From the NCBI GenBank assembly GCA_977017575.1, contig CDRNVI010000207.1:1-64000 (forward strand): DNA of 64,000 nucleotides, read 5' to 3'. This DNA is from Paramoeba atlantica. Taxonomy: Eukaryota > Discosea. Position 1 is the stretch's first letter. Each line of letters opens with the position of its first letter. Under the pieces are notes generated by a model. That model saw nothing but the letters and a program-made list of their open reading frames with translations, had not been told where the DNA came from and made no database searches. The position numbers and the translations under genes are program-made. This document shows positions 57,579 through 64,000 of the stretch, piece by piece.

Positions 57579-58201
57579 GTGAGGAGGGGAGCAGAATCAA
57601 TAGAGAAAACAAGAGAAAAGAAAGAGAAACAGAAACTCTGGATCAAAACCTTTATGGAAAAGATCCCCAGCCAACACAAACAGAACAAGAAAACAACAAC
57701 AAAAAAACAGAAAAGCAAGAAGAAGAACAACAAAAGGAATCACAACTGAGAAGAGCACAGAATCGCTGAAACTCAACTCAAATCGGAATCCCAAGTCTAC
57801 ACAGCAACTAAAGAAGGAAGAAAACAACAAAAGATGATAACAACAAAAGAAGAGAACAGAAAGCAAGCAAGGCAAGCCAAAAGATCACAAAGGAAAGCAA
57901 AGAGAGAGAGAGAAAGCAACAAGAAAGCAGAAAGAAAGCAAAAGGTGGCAAAGTGGCAAGAAAAAAGGGCAAAAACGTGAATGTGAAAACTGAATAAAAG
58001 GAGTGCTAAAAATCTCATGATTTTGGCTAAAATTACGATAAAATGGCACGCAGCTGTCTGTGAGGCTCAGGGCTCTCCGAAAGGACCAAAACTCATGATA
58101 AAAGGTATCAAGGAAGCTTAGGGAAGGCTCAGGGAAGCTCAAGGAACTGAAAAGGCACTGAAAGGCACAACTTCTGTGTTGGAAGCAGGTTTCACCTCAA
58201 T
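57579..58201 (-). repeat. 5' LTR of Gypsy family G3
   Basis: About 623 bp, inverted homologue of the solo LTR at 34,949-35,576. It contains long pyrimidine-rich (minus strand) tracts. Confidence 0.85.
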
Positions 58202-58604
58202 AAATTGTCATTTTGTTGAAATTGGATTTGGAGTAAAGGATTGAAATTTTGTTAGAATTGTTGGAGTGATTGAATAGAAAGTATTTAATAGAAAGTTTAG
58301 TTTTATAGAACTGATTAAAAATCGTAATTTGGTTGGGTTTGAAAAGATTAAGAAAGTGGAAGTTGAATTATTGTTTGTGGAGTTGAAAATATTTTATAAA
58401 AAGTTAGTTTTTGTTGAGAAAAAAATAGATTAAATTAAATTTGAATGACTTAAAGTATTGGTGGTAGTTGATTTTAAATAAAAAGATAGGAATTTGTTAC
58501 TTCTTCTTCAAATGGAACAAAGGTGGAATTTGATTGAAAAAACTAAAGTAGTAATTGTTGAATTATAGATTTGTTTTGATCTATTGAATAGGAGGAAGTA
58601 GAAT
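58202..58604. other. AT-rich DNA without features
   Basis: TTG/AAT-rich, no frame or repeat recognised. Confidence 0.4.
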
Positions 58605-59018
58605 TAGAGTAGAATTGTTGAACATAGTCAAATGTTGGTTTTGAAATCATTGGTTCAAAAGTTAGTGAATTAGTGTTTAATTGTAATTGTTTCATTTTTA
58701 TTGAAGGAGAGTGGAGTATTAATGAACTGAAGATAGGTTTTTCAGGTTGTAAGAATTGGTTAGTTTTAGTTGATAAAAGAGATTGTTGAAGTTTTGATGA
58801 TTAGGAAAGTGGGAAATCTTGTAGAGATGAGGTTGCTGATAATGAGTGATCAGTTTTCTTATTTATGTTGGCTTTTTTTTACTTTTTTTTATTTGAAAGG
58901 GAATTAAAAATGTAATCTTCTAAATGATTGTGTTGTGTGGAATGTAGGGAAGGTTTTAAAGTTTGTTTCTTATTATTTTAAGAATGTGTAATCTGAGGTT
59001 GCTTGGGGATCATCAAGG
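58605..59018. repeat. Dispersed repeat block Q, copy 2
   Basis: Direct match to 46,441-46,865, more T/A-shifted. Confidence 0.75.
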
Positions 59019-59056
59019 AAAGAGGAGAGGTTTCTTGGGCTGATTTTTCTTTCTTT

Positions 59057-59460
59057 TTATGCTTTGGCATTTCCTTTCCTTGCTAAAACTCCTTTGAGGC
59101 TTTTTGGTTGGTTGATTTTTGCTAAGAGAAATGATAATCAGTGTTCAAAGTCTTGATAAAAAAGTAATCAAAACTTGGAAAAAGAGAATCCACTCTATTC
59201 AATTAAATATTTTCTTTAATCAATAGTGTTGAGTAAATGAATTCAAAAACATTTCTTGAATTGAGTGATTTGAAGGGGTTTAACTTCTCTAAAATTATTT
59301 AACTAGTTGTAGGGAAATTATTTTCTTAAATAGAAATGAAAACTTCATTCAGCAATGAATCAAAGAGTTTTTTTTTACTCAAAACCAGCAAATAATTTTT
59401 TAGAAGTAGAAGTGGATAGAGTTAGTGATGTTAATGGATTCTATGGTTCATCATAAGAAT
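59057..59460. repeat. Dispersed repeat block P, copy 2
   Basis: Direct match to 46,043-46,441, beginning TTATGCTTTGGCATTTCC. Confidence 0.75.
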
Positions 59461-62033
59461 TACTTCCAACAAAAAGATTTCTTTGATTTTGAAAGAGTAA
59501 GTAGAGTTGGAGCAAGCAAAAATATCTTTGTTTCTCCTAACTACAGAGGGTTTCAACTTAACCAACAAGTAGTTTCTTTTCATTGAAGATAAGAGGCCTT
59601 AAAAGAGGAGAGAAAGTTTTGTTATTTTACAAATTCTATAATTTTCTAGGATCCAAATACCAAAAGGAACTTTCTTCAAGAACCTCTTCTCAAATCCAGA
59701 ACTGAGGGTGGTAAATTGAAGACTCATCAATTCCTGAGCTAACTTTCCAGTAAATTGATGAAAAAAAGTAACCTTCTTTTTTGTTTGTTTACTAAAGTTA
59801 AAATATTTTTTTTTCTTAGAGTTAATTTGAGGAGAGTTTGTATCCACTTTTATTATAGTTTTGAAGGTGGGGGAGATTCATACCAACTATGATATTCACT
59901 TCAAAAAATCCAATAGGAATCACCACAATAATTTGAGTATTTAACATAACTGGGGTAAAATGCTATGTTGCAATCACAATAATTGAACCCTATGATTTTT
60001 TTGTTGTTGAAAAATTTTAAAAAGAAGTGGTGATTAAATATTTCAAATGTAATTTATAGAGTAAGTAGGGCAAAAAATTTGAGGAATTTAAGAAAAATGG
60101 ATTGCTTTCAAAACACTTATAAGATTTTACAAGAATTGAACATTTCTTAGGAAAACTTATCAAAGCAAATCTAATTGAAAATTTGGAATTTAAAAATTGA
60201 AGAAAGTGAAGGAAATCATAGTATTTTTGAGTTTAAAGAAAGTAGAGTTCATTTTTGAGGCTATTTTCTCACATTTGATCACATGATTACATGTTGAATG
60301 CATTCCTATTTGAATTGTTACTTCTAGGAGATTCCTTCCAAAGCTCAAAGAAAGGCCTTTACCTCTTTTGATTTTGCTTTTTTGATGAAAGGATTGAAAA
60401 TCTTTTAGTTTGACAATGAATTAGAAGGGGAGTTAAATAACAAATGGGATTGGAAAGGTTGACTTCAAATTTATTTAGAATTAAATGATAAATTCAAAAT
60501 TTTGGAACAACTTTCAGATCAATCAGATGGGTTTTTGAAGCACTTGAATTTATTGGTTGAGGAAAATCTTTTAAATGTCTTTTCTGGGAATTTATACATT
60601 TCATCTCAGAGTGGTCATAATAACATATTTTTTTACTCTCAGGTAGCTTCAGAAGAGGAGATTTATGAAATGTTAATTTTTCAATCTTTGCTTCTCTCTT
60701 TGAACCTCCTTCTATCAAAATATAAACAAAATACTCAGGAGTGAAACTTCATAGCTTTTGGACTTTATGAAATTCAAAACTCTTTAATGGAGAATATCAC
60801 TTGATGAAATGGATAATTAGATTAAAACAGAATTCAAACTTTTTTGTAAAACAAATTGGAATGTATAAGAAATTTTAAATAACTTGGAAGAAAACAGGAA
60901 AAAATATGAGAGTTCAACTTCTAATGAAATATACTCAACAAATTTGGATTAGAAGAGATCATGGAACCTTCCTCCATAAAGATGCTTCAAACTTCAGTTT
61001 GTTATTTTGCTAATATTTGAGTTTTGATTGGAGGGAAAGTGATTGTAGTATTGGTTTCTTAAACTTCAAATTCTTTGGAAAAATTCACCAAAATCTGCAA
61101 TAACTCTTCATACTTGTTATTACTTTTACATGAGTTTGCCACTTGATTTAGGGTTGAAAATGATGGGTGTGTCTTTTATTAATCATAAAAAAAATCAAAT
61201 CCTTTGAAAAACTAAATAAAAAGAAAGCAACACACAAACCAAAGCTCTTAAAAAAATTGATTAAAGTGAAATTGATAAAAAACTTTTAAATTTTATTTCT
61301 CATCACCATTTTCTTTCAAGAAAATTTCAATTTCAAGATTATACATTTATGTGAGGAAAAAGTCTTCTTGAGCAGCTTAAATCAATTTTAAGTCTATTAT
61401 CACTTTATTTCTTTGATTTAAATTTATTTAAATTGCTTGAATTTCTTATGGAATATTCAAAGAGATTTGATATTAATTTGCTAAAAAAAAATTGTATTGA
61501 AAATGAAGTCCAGTTGTAAGAACTTTAATGTTTAAATTTGCAAAACTTTGTTGATTACTCTGATAGAAGTGTATACAATTCAAGTAATGGATTTGCTCCC
61601 TAGCTTTTGTTGCTCAAGGTTGCAAATTCCCAAACTAATAATATGTATCTGTTGTGTAAGCTTCCAGAATATGAAAATAAATTCATCAGATAGAACCTAT
61701 CTCTTCTCTCCAATCCATAAAGCTTTCCTTCCAAGAACCAATTTTTTTTTCAAAATTAATGGTGACTGTTTCATGATTTAACCCTTTTGAGGGATCACTT
61801 GTTAGCATTTGAAAACATTTTCAAAAAGTAATTTACAATAATATTGTGGATGGTTGATTTGGATTGTAATAAAAGATTTTTTTGATATTCTTCAATACTT
61901 GCTGCATTTGAGTGCTCATGTATCATTCCAATTTTCAATTTCCATCATTATCAACTTAGAATTAAAAAGAAATTTTGCATTTAGAAAATACAAAGACCAG
62001 CAACTTCAATAATTTGGTTTTCAATGAGTAATT
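59461..62033. other. AT-rich DNA, no supported gene
   Basis: The longest frame, 60,502-60,744 (+), has no recognisable domain. Almost no CpG. Probably very old mobile-element debris. Confidence 0.45.
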
Positions 62034-62104
62034 CTTTTTTTTTTTTTGAAGCAAACTTTATTCAATTAGTAGTTTTTAATTTAAGCCATTTGAATTACAT
62101 TAAA
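62034..62104 (-). mobile_element. SINE-1 copy 7, 3' tail fragment
   Basis: Only poly-A and about 57 bp of the tail (AACTTTATTCAATTAGTAGT on the plus strand). It stops exactly where block A begins. Confidence 0.85.
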
Positions 62105-62690
62105 TGTGAAGTGGCCAGGAGTTTGGAGAAGGAAAGAGTGGGCAGGTGAAGGAAAGAAGGAAAGGGAAGAAAGGGAAAAGAAAGAAAGAGAAAAGTCAAG
62201 AGCAAATCATGGGAAAGATTGGTGGCGCATTGCAAGGGGAAACCAACCAAGTAAGTTTATTCCTTTTACCAACAAACAAAAGAAGTATTCATATGGGACA
62301 ACAAATATAACAAGTGTGGAATTGACAAGAAGCAAAACAGAATGAAAGACAAAAACACACAAGAAAAAGGACACGGTGGAGAGATTAAATCACAGATAAA
62401 TGTTATAGAACACAGGATTAATTGACATAAAGATTATATAAAATAGACAAATAAGATGGTGTGAAAATATTAAGGAAACAACTTGATTTCAGAGTGAGAA
62501 CTGGGTGGGAAGAGCTCAGATGAGAGAGACAGGAATACATGCAGAATCAGAACAGTTTGTACAGTCTTACAAATGTTCATCAGGGATATTCACACAACAG
62601 GGGAGCACAGTGGTGTACAAAGAGAAACAGATTAATTTGCACAACATGGAATCAGTTCACACCAGAATTCTGACATATCCTTTCAAATGA
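62105..62690 (+). repeat. Block A, copy 2 (retroelement-derived)
   Basis: Inverted match to 36,690-37,242 (part of fossil G2). Here it is followed directly by block B. Confidence 0.8.
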
Positions 62691-62739
62691 ATATGTTTCA
62701 CATAAATCAGAAGAAGGAATTTCACAACACATCAGAAAT

Positions 62740-63730
62740 CAAGAACAATTAAAGCAAAGCAGCAAGACAAATGGGATTTACATTTAACACAGCAAATCAA
62801 AATGAAACGTACAGACAAAGACCCATCATTGAACCAAATATCAAGCCATCAAGAAAATCAAAATAAATCACAAAATCACAAGAACAAAGATCAGTCGAAC
62901 AGAATAGAAAAACATAAGGGATTGGTGCAGAAGCAATTAATAATCCAAAACATATTACTTTGAAGCAAAAGAGGGATCGACACAAGAGCACAAGAGATAA
63001 TCAGAGAACTTAAGGCATGGACATAGAGAACAAGACAGAAAAATTCAATTCAGGAATTCAAAAATAATACAACCCAGAAAAGAAGAAATCGATCCAACAA
63101 AAACAGCAGGGAAAAGGAAGAGAGGGATTTGTGTTCACTACTGGAGACACAGGTGGTGCATTGAATTCTCAGAAATGCTATGTTCACTCATCATTGAGTG
63201 AGGATTGGAAGGAAGAAAGGATAAGTGTTCAACAGGAATCACTATTGCATAGTTCCTCTGGGTATGCTACATTTACTCATCATTGAGAGAGGAAGGTGCT
63301 GAAGATGTTGAAAAGAAGAATCTTTCAGAGAGAAGCAAAACAAGTCATCATAAGATGAATCAGTGAGATTGAGAGTAGAAAATCAAAATGATTTCAACAG
63401 AAACAAAGAAATCAAAAGTCCAGCAGAAATTATTAAGGTGTCACAAGCTTCAGAGATGATTGGGAACGGTCAAGAAGGACATTGGACAGAGAGCAACAGG
63501 AATGAAGTGCAACAACAACAAAAAAGACAAAAAAAGATCATCCAGAATAGTGCTGAAAACATGGTTCAGAGGCAAAGCATTCCAGGTATGCATTTCCAAA
63601 ATTCAGGGGATGAATTTTCAAAGATAAATCACACATCACGTATGTAGAAACAAATATGTTGTCACACAAAGGATAAATGTTGATCAAATCAACAAATGTT
63701 ACAATTGCATTGAGATTTGAGAAGAGAGGT
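62740..63730 (+). repeat. Block B, copy 2, without SINEs
   Basis: Inverted match to 39,845-41,610 minus its two SINE insertions. Retains CpGs (ATCGATCC, GATCGAC) lost in copy 1. Carries the empty sites at 62,939-62,955 and 63,668-63,684. Confidence 0.85.
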
Positions 63731-64000
63731 GAGAAGAACACAAGCCGAAAGAAGAACATTGAGGAAAAATATCATGGGGCCAGTGAAAATCCATTGCAAG
63801 GGTGAGAAAAACAAAGACTCAGAGAATCAGAGAAAATAAAACTCAGAACTCCCTTGAAAGAACAAAGACGAGGCAATGGAGTCACAAAAGAACAAAGAGG
63901 GGACATGAGAACTCCCTTCAAAGGTAACAGGTGTCTCAAAAGCAAAGTAACATTGGAGGGCATTGTCTAAGGGATTGCAAAGACAAAAGCAGTCATCAAA
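63731..64000. other. Unassigned sequence at the window edge
   Basis: Purine-rich, with a repeated phrase AGAACTCCCTT (63,847 and 63,908). No gene seen. Confidence 0.4.

Noticed and set aside
1-64000. CRISPR arrays, rRNA genes, bacterial operons or organelle genes
   Set aside because: None found. No regularly spaced identical repeats with unique spacers, no rRNA-like conserved blocks, and genes carry spliceosomal introns.

Overview
The window is nuclear DNA of an AT-rich eukaryote, most likely a unicellular or otherwise compact-gene lineage that I do not name. Host genes are split by short T-rich GT-AG introns (about 45-150 bp, usually ending TTAAG or TTTAG), use the standard genetic code, and sit close together on both strands. 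There are no bacterial-type operons or ribosome binding sites.

Region 1 (1-11.8 kb) is a dense gene block. It starts with three ankyrin-repeat paralogues: one leftward and cut by the window edge, two rightward. In these each 33-residue ankyrin repeat is exactly one phase-0 exon. Next come a small leftward unknown gene (5.0-5.4 kb), an intronless sialidase-like propeller gene (5.7-6.9 kb), a complete seven-exon membrane-anchored aldehyde dehydrogenase of the ALDH22/Msc7 type (9.2-6.95 kb, minus), and a seven-exon TPR protein with a mitochondrial-type presequence (11.3-9.34 kb, minus). I followed reading frame and splice phase through both multi-exon genes, giving 591 and 510 residues.

Region 2 (11.8-64 kb) is a transposon graveyard with very few CpG dinucleotides. 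It holds at least three Ty3/Gypsy fossils, two or three Ty1/Copia fossils, two solo LTRs with 5-bp target duplications, and two tRNA-derived SINE families (seven and six copies) that share a central domain. There are also a MITE-like inverted repeat, a degenerate ~160-bp tandem array, and two pairs of dispersed repeats whose blocks occur in opposite order at two loci. Remnants of unknown spliced genes lie at 25.9-31 kb. Long stretches at 37.3-39.9 and 59.5-62 kb hold nothing recognisable.

The most informative signals are: the exon-equals-repeat ankyrin cluster; a GGTGTCC-type motif just upstream of several genes in region 1; the shared core of the two SINE families, with two pre-insertion ('empty') sites preserved in a paralogous copy at 62-63.7 kb; and a glutamine-rich, triple zinc-knuckle Gag-like ORF lying antisense to the LTR-PBS-pol axis of a chromodomain Gypsy element.
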